The notes beneath the pieces are model-generated. The model saw nothing but the letters and a program-made list of their open reading frames with translations, was not told the origin of the DNA and ran no database searches. DNA of 64,000 nt. Source: Actinomadura nitritigenes. Its GTDB lineage: Bacteria > Actinomycetota > Actinomycetes > Streptosporangiales > Streptosporangiaceae. The number at the start of each line of letters is the position of its first letter. The first letter of the stretch is position 1. The position numbers were made by a program, and so were the translations under genes. This document shows positions 1-7,574 of this stretch, piece after piece. Location: contig NZ_JAGEOK010000036.1 in the NCBI RefSeq assembly GCF_017573545.1, forward strand, positions 1 through 64,000. The letters run 5' to 3'.

Positions 1-991
1 GCCGGGCGTTGGCCAGGAGGAGGCCGGTGCGGCGCGCGATGTCCTCGACCACGAGCCGGTCGTCGGCGCCGTAGCCGCGGCCGGGACGGGAATGGCCGAT
101 CGTCAGCGCGCCGTAGGTCTCCCCGCGGGCCATCAGCGGGGTGATGATCGCGGAACGGGCGTCCATGATCTGGAAGAGCTCGTGCTGGGCCGCGGTCAGC
201 GGCTCGTCGGGATACGGGCGGGCGGCGTCGCCGCCGACGACCAGGGTCGTGCCGCCGTGCAGGACGCGCCCGAGCGGTCCGCGCGGGGTTCGGGGGAGCG
301 GTGGGAGCGGCCCCTCCAGGCGGGCGATGTCGACGGGCGAGAGCGCGCAGTGCGTCACGGCCACCCGTTTGATGTGTCCGTCGAAGGTCAGCAGGTTGAC
401 CACGGCCCAGTCGCCGAGGGCGGGCACGACGAGCCGGACCAGCCGCCGCAGCACCTCGTCCTCGTTCAGCGTGGACGACAGCACCGTGGTGATCTTGGCG
501 ACCAGCGTCAGGCGGGAGTTGGCCCGCTGGACCTGGGCCATCCGGTCGTGGCGTTCCTGCTCGATCCGGAGCCGCTCGGCGGCGTCCCGCAGGACGATGA
601 CCGCTCCGGCCACCGTTCCGGCTCCGGCCTCCTCCGAGGCTGCGGCCGGATCATCGGCGTAGATTGGCGTGGACGACCAGGAGAGCATCACCGGCCGCCC
701 GTCGCGATGAGTGAACGGGTCGCCGTCGGCGTGGTCGGGGGCACCGGTCCGCAGCGTCCGCAGCAGGCGGCAGCTCCGCCCCGCAGGGAGGGCATCCTCG
801 GCGACGCGGTGCAGGAAGCCGCCGATCGGCCTTCCCAGCGCCTCTTCGCGGGTGTACCCCAGCAGTTGCCGTGCCCGGGGGTTCCAGGCGGTGATCCGGC
901 CGGCCGCGTTGACGGCCACGACCCCCGAGTTCATCGCCTCGACCAGGCCCGCATGGCCCGCGCCGGCCCGGCCGTCCGGCTGCCCGCTCAT
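1..991 (-). CDS. PAS-GAF sensor protein, N-terminal part (probably a SpoIIE-type phosphatase)
   Basis: The reading frame is open on the minus strand and runs off the left edge, leaving about 330 residues. Residues 15-130 read as a PAS domain (MNSGVVAVNAAGRITAWNPR, then LGYTREEALGRP). Residues 150-330 read as a GAF domain (LVAKITTVLSSTLNEDEVLR, later SAIITPLMARGETYGALTIG). In actinomycetes this order is usually followed by a SpoIIE/PP2C phosphatase that dephosphorylates STAS anti-sigma antagonists; that part is outside the window, so the activity is inferred. I chose ATG 991 because GGGGGAG sits 4 nt upstream; an in-frame ATG at 1027 is the alternative. Two STAS genes follow within 2 kb, which fits partner-switching control. 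Confidence 0.75.
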   Translation of the reverse strand, partial: MSGQPDGRAGAGHAGLVEAMNSGVVAVNAAGRITAWNPRARQLLGYTREEALGRPIGGFLHRVAEDALPAGRSCRLLRTLRTGAPDHADGDPFTHRDGRPVMLSWSSTPIYADDPAAASEEAGAGTVAGAVIVLRDAAERLRIEQERHDRMAQVQRANSRLTLVAKITTVLSSTLNEDEVLRRLVRLVVPALGDWAVVNLLTFDGHIKRVAVTHCALSPVDIARLEGPLPPLPRTPRGPLGRVLHGGTTLVVGGDAARPYPDEPLTAAQHELFQIMDARSAIITPLMARGETYGALTIGHSRPGRGYGADDRLVVEDIARRTGLLLANAR

Positions 992-1131
992 CTGCTCCCC
1001 CCGGTCGGATATCAGCAGCCTGCCCATGCGGCGATTCCGAACACCTCCGTCCCGGAGGGGTGAACGCTCCTCCGCCGCCGGACCGCTCCCCGACGGCGTC
1101 GGCCCGGCGCCGGCGGACCCCTCCAGCGGCC

Positions 1132-1245
1132 TCAGGAGACGATCAGGGACACGACGGCGATGACCGCGCAGACGGCGACCAGCGCGATGGCCATCCCCAC
1201 TGCGAGGCCCTTCAGCAGCATCAGGTATTCGTTCTTCATCGTCAT
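1132..1245 (-). CDS. Small hydrophobic membrane peptide, 37 aa
   Basis: The frame encodes MTMKNEYLMLLKGLAVGMAI followed by a strongly hydrophobic stretch and ends IVS-stop. It has a short basic N-terminus and one predicted transmembrane helix (about residues 12-35), with no other recognisable motif. It lies between the PAS-GAF gene and a STAS gene on the same strand. The ribosome-binding site is weak (GGATG upstream). Supporting reality are the coherent single-span pattern and the placement. Function is unknown; it could be a chance frame. Confidence 0.4.
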   Translation of the reverse strand: MTMKNEYLMLLKGLAVGMAIALVAVCAVIAVVSLIVS

Positions 1246-1311
1246 CCGCGCGCATCCGTTCCGATGGCGTTCGATGAGCGGGGACGCCACGGGTGCCGGG
1301 AGTTCATGGGG

Positions 1312-1707
1312 TCATGCCGCGGGCGCAGCCTGGGCGTGCGGAGCCGTCTGGACGACGAAGATCCGGTGCAGGCCCGTTTGGTGAAGGAGCTGGATGAGCT
1401 GCCGGTTGGCGGTGCTCAGGCGGACGATGATCCCCAGCGCCGCGGCGCGGTGCTGGACGCCGACCAGGACGGCCAGACCGGCCTCGTCGCAGAACGACAC
1501 CTCGCCCATGTCGAGGATCAGCAGTCGGCCGCTGGACCGCAGCACGCCCAGCAGGTGTTCGCGCAGCGCCGGCGCGGCGGCAGCGTTCAAGCCGCCGTGC
1601 AGAGCGACGATGGTGTGACCGGGTCGCCGGTGGGCGGGCATCCGCACCTCGGCCGGCGCCGTGGCCTGGCCGTCGGCGCCGGGTACGGCGGTCATGAACG
1701 TGGTCAT
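1312..1707 (-). CDS. STAS-domain anti-sigma factor antagonist with Glu at the phosphosite
   Basis: This 131-residue protein carries one STAS domain (about residues 28-125: HTIVALHGGLNAAAAPALRE, LLILDMGEVSFCDEAGLAVL). The family binds anti-sigma kinases and frees sigma factors; phosphorylation of a conserved Ser in the D-S-x-G loop normally switches it off. Here the loop reads D-E-A-G, so the Ser is replaced by Glu and phosphorylation at that position is impossible. ATG 1707 is preceded by GGAG at 8 nt. The C-terminus ends in an Ala-rich tail. It is close to a second STAS gene (2565) and to a possible upstream phosphatase gene. Confidence 0.9.
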   Translation of the reverse strand: MTTFMTAVPGADGQATAPAEVRMPAHRRPGHTIVALHGGLNAAAAPALREHLLGVLRSSGRLLILDMGEVSFCDEAGLAVLVGVQHRAAALGIIVRLSTANRQLIQLLHQTGLHRIFVVQTAPHAQAAPAA

Positions 1708-1778
1708 CGGTGATCTCCGATCATCGGGCGCCCTCCGGCGACCCGGGAAGCAGTGTGAGCGGCACGGAATCGTGCGGC

Positions 1779-2056
1779 TCAGGGGCGGGCGATGGCGATG
1801 TCGCAGGAGGCCAGGATCTCCTCAGGCGGAACATCGCCCAGCCCACCCTGATGACCCGTCCCGGGGCCGTGATGCGGAGCGGGACGTGCTGCCAGTCGTC
1901 GAAGTCGATGGTCAGGCGGGTGGCCATGCCCAGCCGCTCGGTCAGGGCGATCACCAGCTCGGTGAGTTCGGCCGCCGCGTCGCGCGACCGGGGCCACCAG
2001 CCGCCGTCCATGATCCCGCGGCCGGTGTCACCCGGCACCAGCCGAAGCCGGGACAT
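1779..2056 (-). pseudogene. DUF5994-like protein gene with an apparent one-base frameshift
   Basis: From ATG 2056 the frame reads MSRLRLVPGDTGRGIMDGGW, then WPRSRDAAAELTELVIAL and TRLTIDFDDWQHVPLRI, which matches the pattern of actinobacterial DUF5994 proteins (GGWWPRSRDLAAEL type). After V-I-R-V-G-W (near 1838) this frame turns into Arg/Ser/Pro-rich text. The neighbouring frame continues sensibly as GDVPPEEILASCDIAIARP and stops at 1779. One extra G in the GGG run at 1837-1839 would join the two. The start is uncertain: ATG 2212 gives a longer protein through a Pro-rich repeat, and neither start has a good ribosome-binding site. Function of the family is unknown. It may be a true pseudogene or a base-call error. 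Confidence 0.55.
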
Positions 2057-2060
2057 CGTC

Positions 2061-2096
2061 GGCGGTGGAAGCAGGGCCGGCGGCGGAAGCAGGGCC
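2061..2096. repeat. 18-bp tandem repeat, two copies
   Basis: Two adjacent copies of GGCGGYGGAAGCAGGGCC (one mismatch) lie just upstream of the DUF5994-like start. On the minus strand they would encode the repeated tract ALLPPPALLPPP in an N-terminal extension if translation began at 2212. Confidence 0.8.
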
Positions 2097-2212
2097 GGCG
2101 CGGCCGCGGCCGGGAACGTGTGCGAGTTGAGTGCTGTGGCGGGCCATCTCGAGGGCCCCAATTCTCGGTCGGGCGAGGACCGGGTCGTGATCCCCGAGAA
2201 CGGCGCCGACAT

Positions 2213-2564
2213 GGCGGCCCGCGCACGAAGTGCCCTCGGTGCCACCAGGCTACGCCACCGGGCACGCCCAGGGCAGGCCATACGCCGGGATCGCACGGCC
2301 CGCTCGCGTTCATCGGCGTCTCGCCCATCGCCCCGACGGTGCGCCTCTCTGGCGGCGCCGATGAACAACGCCGATGAACACTGTGGTGCGCCGAGCGGTC
2401 GACCGGGCCGCACCACGCTCAGGCGACTTTGCAGGTCGTTGCCCTTGAGCAGGCGCCGAAGCGCGTAACGTCGACGGTGAAGGGGCCATCGCGAGCCGCG
2501 TTCGCCCGTCGACGCTCCGCCGACTTCGTTCGCCCGCGATCTGCACCGTGATCGGAGCGACATC
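2213..2564. other. Intergenic region between DUF5994-like and STAS genes
   Basis: No convincing gene is seen on either strand. Frames open here are Arg/Ser/Pro-rich and look like GC-bias artefacts. The segment separates divergent genes, so it should hold both promoters, but no confident -35/-10 pair stands out. Confidence 0.4.
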
Positions 2565-2975
2565 GTGAACACGTCGTACACGTCCGAAGGCCATACCGGC
2601 ACTCATCCGCAGGTGGTGCTCTCGGTGGTGCGCCGCGCCACGTACACGGTCGCAGCCCTGCAGGGCGATCTCGACATGCTGACCGCCCCGGCGCTGCGCG
2701 ACAGGCTGCTGGAGTTGTTGCACCCAGGGCAGGGGATCCTGGTGCTGGACCTGTCACATCTGTGGTTCTGCGATGCGGCCGGGATAGCCGTTCTGATCAG
2801 CGCCTGGCACCGTGCGCTGGCCCTCGGCGTCTCGATGCGTCTCGCCGCCCCTCGCTCCCACGTCGCGAAGATCCTGGACGACGCCGCCTTGGGGCACGGC
2901 CTCGCGACCTACCCGACCGTGGCCCGAGCGCTCAAGCAGCCGGCTCCCCCGGCCCTGGAACCGGCCGCGGTCTGA
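2565..2975 (+). CDS. STAS-domain anti-sigma factor antagonist with Ala at the phosphosite
   Basis: This 136-residue protein has one STAS domain (about residues 20-122: YTVAALQGDLDMLTAPALRD, ILVLDLSHLWFCDAAGIAVL). The regulatory loop reads D-A-A-G, so the usual phospho-acceptor Ser is Ala; if it works as an anti-anti-sigma factor it could not be silenced by the standard kinase reaction. The N-terminal 20 residues are polar and the C-terminal tail is Pro/Ala-rich. The start is GTG 2565 with GGAG 8 nt upstream. It resembles the STAS gene at 1312 and is probably a paralogue. Confidence 0.9.
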   Translation: MNTSYTSEGHTGTHPQVVLSVVRRATYTVAALQGDLDMLTAPALRDRLLELLHPGQGILVLDLSHLWFCDAAGIAVLISAWHRALALGVSMRLAAPRSHVAKILDDAALGHGLATYPTVARALKQPAPPALEPAAV

Positions 2976-3072
2976 CCCGCCCACGGGGATGTCCAATGCC
3001 GTAGCCGTTTCCGACCAGCCGAACTTCGGCCGCGCGGCGGGTCGGGAGCACATCGTGCAGGCCGCCGCTCCT

Positions 3073-4281
3073 TCACGCCGGGCGGCCGGTGGTGTGCGGG
3101 TAGTCGGGGGAGCGGTGCTGGAACGCCAGGACGGCGGGGTTCTGGACGACGCCGTCGCGGATCTCGACGGCCCGCCGGATGGTCTTGTCGGCGTCCCAGG
3201 CGGCGGGGCCCGCGAGGACGGTCGCCAGATGCGGGATCAGTGCCTGGCTGATCTCCCAGGTCGCGGAGTCCCACAGGTAGGAGGGGCTGTGGTCGACGCC
3301 GTAGTGGTGGATGTTGTGGCCGACGGTGAACATCGGATCGGCGAAGGTGGTCGGCCGGGCCCACTCGAAGCCCATTCCCGCATCGCAGGAGACGTCCACG
3401 ATGAGGGTGCCGGGGGAGAAGACCGGCAGGTCGTTGTTCACCGCGAACATCAATGGGGCGCCCGTGTCCTGCAGGACGCAGTTGACGACGATGTCGTGCC
3501 GGGCGAGGAAGGCGGCCGTCGCGATCGGGCCACCGTCGGTGAGGGCGCGGGTGCGGGTGGGCCGCTCCGGGTCGCGGTCGAAGTGGACGATCTGGGCCGA
3601 GTGGATGGGGGACGCGACGGCGCTGACGCCCCGGTGGGTCAAGACGTGGACGTCGTGGACGCCGTGGGCGTTGAGGGCCGTGACCGCGCCCCGGGCGGTC
3701 GCTCCGAAGCTGATGACGGCGGCGCGCCGCCGCCGGCCGTAGGCGCCGGTGGATCCGGTGAGGGCCAGCGCGTGCAGGACGGAGCAGTAGCCGGCGAGCT
3801 CATTGTTCTTGTGGAAAACGTGCAGGTTGAACCCTCCGCCGGCCGTCCAGTGGTTCATCGCCTCGAACGCGATCAGCGTGAGCCGCCCGTCGATGGCGGC
3901 CTGGGTGAGTTCCCGGTCCTGGACGCAGTGCGGCCAGCCCCACAGGATCTGGCCGGGGCGCAGTTCTTTGAGGTCGTGGGGCTGCGGCTTGAGCAGCAGG
4001 ACGACGTCGCAGTCGGCGATGAGCCGGTCGCGGGGGAGCAGCCCGGCGACCTGGGGAGCGAGTTCCTCGTCGGCAATGCCGAAGCCTTCGCCGTAACCGC
4101 GTTCGAGATAGATGCGCGATCGCAGGGCCGGATCGATCCGCTGGAGGTGCAGCGGATGGATCGGCTGCCGGTGCTCGTTCTCCTTGGCCGTGCGAGCCAG
4201 GACACCGAGGCTCAGATCGGGGCCGGGGTTCAGTGGCGCCACCATGGCGCCTGGGCGGGGCGAGCCGTTCAAGGTCGGCAA
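3073..4281 (-). CDS. AlaDH/PNT-family dehydrogenase, N5-(carboxyethyl)ornithine synthase-like
   Basis: About 402 residues. The N-terminal part, KENEHRQPIHPLHLQRIDP, is the hallmark of the alanine dehydrogenase/pyridine nucleotide transhydrogenase fold as seen in N5-(carboxyethyl)ornithine synthases. The middle reads AAVISFGATARGAVTALNAH, a Rossmann NAD(P)-binding region, although the usual G-x-G-x-x-G is altered to G-A-T-A-R-G. The C-terminal part has VDVSCDAGMGFEWARPTTF. The likely reaction is NAD(P)H-dependent reductive joining of a keto acid to an amino acid, but the substrate is unknown. The first possible start is TTG 4281, preceded by AGAGGGG; ATG 4245 is an alternative without a ribosome-binding site. 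It stands alone, convergent with the upstream STAS gene. Confidence 0.8.
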   Translation of the reverse strand: MPTLNGSPRPGAMVAPLNPGPDLSLGVLARTAKENEHRQPIHPLHLQRIDPALRSRIYLERGYGEGFGIADEELAPQVAGLLPRDRLIADCDVVLLLKPQPHDLKELRPGQILWGWPHCVQDRELTQAAIDGRLTLIAFEAMNHWTAGGGFNLHVFHKNNELAGYCSVLHALALTGSTGAYGRRRRAAVISFGATARGAVTALNAHGVHDVHVLTHRGVSAVASPIHSAQIVHFDRDPERPTRTRALTDGGPIATAAFLARHDIVVNCVLQDTGAPLMFAVNNDLPVFSPGTLIVDVSCDAGMGFEWARPTTFADPMFTVGHNIHHYGVDHSPSYLWDSATWEISQALIPHLATVLAGPAAWDADKTIRRAVEIRDGVVQNPAVLAFQHRSPDYPHTTGRPA

Positions 4282-4492
4282 GACGTCCCCTCTCGGGGGT
4301 GAGCCGGGGACGCGGGTCAGCCTCAGGGCTGGATATCGCGGTTCCCCGGCTCTTCGGACCCTACTTCAGGAATCTCCGGTGGCATCCTCGGAAACCTCGC
4401 GGGGTCACCCTGCCCCTGCACCCGGGAACAGAAGAAGACGCTTGCCGGCGGTCAGTCGCCGAACGTCGGCGCGGAGATGATGCGGAACAGTG

Positions 4493-4924
4493 ATGACTTC
4501 ATCCGAGTTCGGGCCGTCGAGAGCCTCGGCGCTGATCTTCAACGGCTGCGGCGAGTACCTGCTGCACCTGCGCGACGACATCCCCGGCATCGTGGAGCCC
4601 GGCGCGTGGTCGCTGCTCGGGGGCGGGCGCGAACCCGGCGACCGTTCCCTGGCCGAGACGATCCGGCGGGAACTGCGAGAAGAGGCGGGGCTCGAAGTTC
4701 CCGTTCTGGAGCCGTTCGCGGTGGAAGAAGTGATGGAAAGCGGATTTTCGGCTTTCTCGGTCCAGATCTTCGCCGGCCGGTGGGAGGGTGACCCGTCCGC
4801 GCTGACGTTGACCGAAGGCATCATGCTGCACTGGTTCCGCCCGGACGTCCTGCCGCGGCTCAGGATCGCCCCGTCGATCACGCGCCTTGTCCGGCGCCAT
4901 GCCCGAACGGTCTCCCGGCCATGA
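4493..4924 (+). CDS. Nudix hydrolase
   Basis: This 143-residue protein contains a complete Nudix box, G-x5-E-x7-R-E-L-x-E-E-x-G-L (GREPGDRSLAETIRRELREE, then AGL), which binds the metal and cleaves nucleoside diphosphates linked to another moiety. The preceding PGAWSLLGGG is the usual strand entering the box. The substrate cannot be read from the sequence. Either GTG 4490 or ATG 4493 may start translation. Upstream is 208 nt with no gene and downstream is decayed sequence, so it looks monocistronic. Confidence 0.88.
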   Translation: MTSSEFGPSRASALIFNGCGEYLLHLRDDIPGIVEPGAWSLLGGGREPGDRSLAETIRRELREEAGLEVPVLEPFAVEEVMESGFSAFSVQIFAGRWEGDPSALTLTEGIMLHWFRPDVLPRLRIAPSITRLVRRHARTVSRP

Positions 4925-5240
4925 ACACGGCCAAGCACACCGCGCGGTCCTACCCGGCATCACCGGTGACGGCCTTCGATTCAATCGGTTCGGTGCATTC
5001 CGTGCTTGTCGCAGCCCGGTGCGACCGGGTGACTGTCGACGTCACGGTGCCCGAGGTACCGGTCAGCCTTCCACCGGGCGTGAACGACCAGGGTCTCGGT
5101 GACGTTCTGCGCTCCTGCGGCTCCGGGCACCGATGACGTTGACGTTGAGAGGCGCCCGCGGAGGTACGAGCGGCTCGGTCTGCATGTCCGCCGGCCGCGA
5201 GGCGATGAGAAAAGTTACTTTGTGTCATAGCATTTTGACA
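4925..5240. other. Gene-poor stretch before the SARP pseudogene
   Basis: A 71-codon frame starts at 4921 overlapping the Nudix stop, but it has no recognisable domain, and nothing else coding is convincing. The segment 5205-5245 is less GC-rich and includes TTGACA at 5236, perhaps part of the old promoter of the regulator that follows. Confidence 0.35.
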
Positions 5241-6900
5241 GTGGGTGCGCGATATGAGTTCGGGGCCCTCGGCCCGCTGACGGTTCGCCGTGATGGGGAA
5301 GACCGGGCCGGACGACCTCGACCTGCGCCGGTTCGACGCGCTCGTCCGGCGCGGACGCGCCGCCCTGCGCGCGGACGCGCCGCCCTGCGCGCGGAGGCGG
5401 CGGACCTCGCGGCGGAACAGCTAGGTGAGGCGCTGGGGCTGTGGAGGGGGGAGCCGTTGTCCGACCTGCCGCCCGACCTGTTCCGAGACGTGGCATCAGG
5501 TCTGACGGAGCGGAGGCTGGACGTGCTGGAGCTGCGGATCGACGCCGACCTGGCGCTGGGGAGATCCGCCGACGTGCTGCCCGAGCTGCGGGCGCTCATC
5601 AGCGAGCATCCGTTGCGAGAGCGGTTCTGGGCGCAGCGGATGCGCGCGCTGTCGCGGTGCGGGCGGCACGGCGAGGCGCTGGAGTGCTATCGAGAGGTCG
5701 CCTCGCTGCTCTCCGGCGAGCTGGGCATCGGCCCGGGGGCGGAGCTGCGGAAACTGCACCAGCGCTATCTGGCGGCGCCGGAGCCGTCCGGAACGCCGGA
5801 GCAACTGATGCGCGGCACCGGGAACCTGCCCGCCGAGACGACCAGTTTCGTCGGCCGGGAGCGGCAGATGACCGAGGTGCGGCGGGCGCTGGAGGCGTCC
5901 CGGCTCGTCACGCTGACCGGCGCCGGCGGAGTCGGCAAGACACGCCTGGCGCTGCGAGTGGCGGCGGGCGCCGCCTCCGACTTCCCCGACGGGGCATGGC
6001 CGGCCGATCTCGCGCCGCTCACACCGGGCACCGAGCCCGAGCAGCTCGACCGGGCGGTCGCCGAGTCCCTCGGCCTGAGCGACCACTCCGCCCGTCCCCC
6101 GGCCGATGCGGTGACCGGTCTGCTGCGCGACCGGCGGCTGCTGCTGGTGCTGGACAACTGCGAGCATCTGGTGGACGCCGTCGCCGCGCTGGCGTCGCGG
6201 CTGCTGCGCTCGGCGCCCGGACTGCGGATCCTGGCCACCAGCAGGGAACGGCTCGGGGTGCTGGGTGAGCACGTCCTGACGGTCCCCTCCCTGACACTTC
6301 CGGACGAGGGGGCCTCGGCTGGCGCCTGCGAGGCCGTGCGGCTGCTGCTCGACCGAGCAGCCGCAGCGGCCCCGGCGTTCCTTCCCGCCGACCCCGATCT
6401 GGTGGCCCAGCTGTGCCGGCGGCTGGACGGGCTTCCCCTGGCGATCGGGCTGGCGGTGGTGCGCCTGGGCTCGGTCACCATCGAAGAGATCCTCGGCCGC
6501 CTGGACGACCGGTTCGGGCTGCTGTCGGGGCTCCAGATCCGCACCGGCGGCCGGTACCAGCGGCCGCTGCGCGGGGTCGTCGACTGGAGCCACGGGCTGT
6601 GCACCGAGGACGAGCGGCTGCTGTGGGCGCGGCTGTCGGTCTTCGCGGGCGGCTTCGACCTGGCGGCGGCCCAGGCGGTCTGCGCGGGCCGGAACATCGC
6701 CTCCGAGGACGTGCTGAACCTGCTCACCGGGCTCGTCCACAAGTCGATCGTGGTGACCGACCGCGCCGGGGACACGACCCGCTACCGGATGCTGGAGACG
6801 ATCCGGCAGTACGGGCAGGAGCGCCTGCGAGAACGAGGGGGCGAGACCCGGCTCAGGTTCCGGCACTGCGCGCATTACCGCGACCTGACCGTCCGCGCGG
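5241..6900 (+). pseudogene. Broken SARP/AfsR-type regulator (BTAD plus NB-ARC)
   Basis: The start (YEFGALGPLTVRR) is that of a SARP regulator. The text then jumps to the region just before the BTAD domain (GPDDLDLRRFDALVRRG, read in another frame), so roughly 80 residues covering the winged-helix DNA-binding domain are gone. A 20-bp tandem duplication (5351-5390) then shifts the frame into the intact BTAD (LGEALGLWRGEPLSDLPPDL) and the NB-ARC ATPase (P-loop GAGGVGKT, Walker B LLLVLDNCEHL, later GLPLAI). The text decays after about 6895, so the C-terminal TPR region is missing. A continuous open frame still spans 5133-7259, but its product would lack DNA binding and end in nonsense. I regard it as a pseudogene. 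Confidence 0.85.
5351..5390. repeat. 20-bp perfect tandem duplication causing a frameshift
   Basis: GCGGACGCGCCGCCCTGCGC occurs twice in a row. Because 20 is not a multiple of 3, the second copy changes frame. Removing one copy restores a continuous SARP reading (LVRRGRAALRAEAADLAAEQ). Confidence 0.95.
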
Positions 6901-6951
6901 CCGGGAGTCCGCGTCCCGCAGGGCGCGGACGCCGTCGAGGGCGCAGCCGGT

Positions 6952-7196
6952 GCCGACGCCCTGTGCGAGTTCACCCGCGACGGTGCCGTCTGGCGGCTGA
7001 GCTACGGCGGACGCACCGTGCACATGCCGGACGCCAAGGGGCTGCGCGACCTGTACTGCCTACTCGGTGCTCCGGGACAGGACGTTCCTGCCGTCCAGCT
7101 GCTGAACCCTCAGGACGCAGCCGTCGCGACGGTCGCCTCCATGGGGGCGGACGCCGTCCTGGACGACGAGGGCGCCGGCGGCTGGTCGCTCGGAAA
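6952..7196 (+). pseudogene. C-terminal fragment of an ATPase/LuxR-type regulator
   Basis: In a frame different from the upstream NB-ARC remnant, the sequence reads ADALCEFTRDGAVWRLSYGG, then RTVHMPDAKGLRDLYCLL and GAPGQDVPAVQLLNP. This resembles the conserved region near the C-terminus of large actinobacterial ATP-binding regulators (REGDVWTVSYAGRTVRLRDAKGLRDLA type). No start, no ATPase part and no proper stop accompany it, and the reading dissolves near 7190 where a minus-strand stub begins. It may be the tail of the same ancestral regulator or of a neighbour fused by deletion. Confidence 0.65.
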
Positions 7197-7304
7197 CTCC
7201 TCAAAACACCAGACGCCGTCGTGGACGACGAGATCCGCTTGGGCGATGACCCGGCGTAGCCGCTGTTCCGTCTGTTCCGCAGTCTCCGTGCTCACACTGA
7301 CCAT
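7197..7304 (-). pseudogene. Truncated gene start, unknown family
   Basis: A well-formed start (ATG 7304 with GGAG about 8 nt upstream) leads into MVSVSTETAEQTEQRLRRVI and VVHDGVWCFEEFPSD. The sensible text ends after about 36 residues where it meets the opposite-strand ATPase fragment. The 5' end looks genuine and the rest has been removed. I do not recognise the family with certainty. Confidence 0.5.
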
Positions 7305-7358
7305 TAGCGAGACTCCTTGTCGCCCTTTCGGCCTTGTTCGGTCTATCCCGGTGCCGGC

Positions 7359-7505
7359 CTACGATTCGCCGGCCTCGGATGGGGCGAGGTGTTTCAGCAG
7401 CGTCTCGCTGATATCACCGAGCTGCCGGACCTGTTCCGGAGAGAGCACGTCGATCAGGTGGCTGCGCACGCTTTCGAGGTGGCTGGGCGCGGCGGTGCGG
7501 AGCGC
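7359..7505 (-). pseudogene. C-terminal fragment of a MarR-family regulator
   Basis: The minus strand reads ALRTAAPSHLESVRSHLIDV, LSPEQVRQLGDISETLLKHL and APSEAGES, then stops at 7359. This is the dimerisation helix typical of MarR proteins (SHLxSVRxHLIDxLSPEQ). The winged-helix domain that should precede it is absent, since the upstream text is Arg/Thr-rich and the next gene ends at 7575. It is a remnant in the same decayed zone. Confidence 0.7.
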
Positions 7506-7574
7506 GGAGTGATGGACGGGCAGGAGCTCGGTTTCAGCGAGCTCGTGCGTGGTGGCAGAGCGGCGCCGCGCTCG

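Noticed and set aside
4921..5136. 71-codon frame overlapping the Nudix stop (ATGA)
   Set aside because: The overlap is attractive but the peptide has no recognisable domain and ends in decayed sequence; not enough to call a gene.
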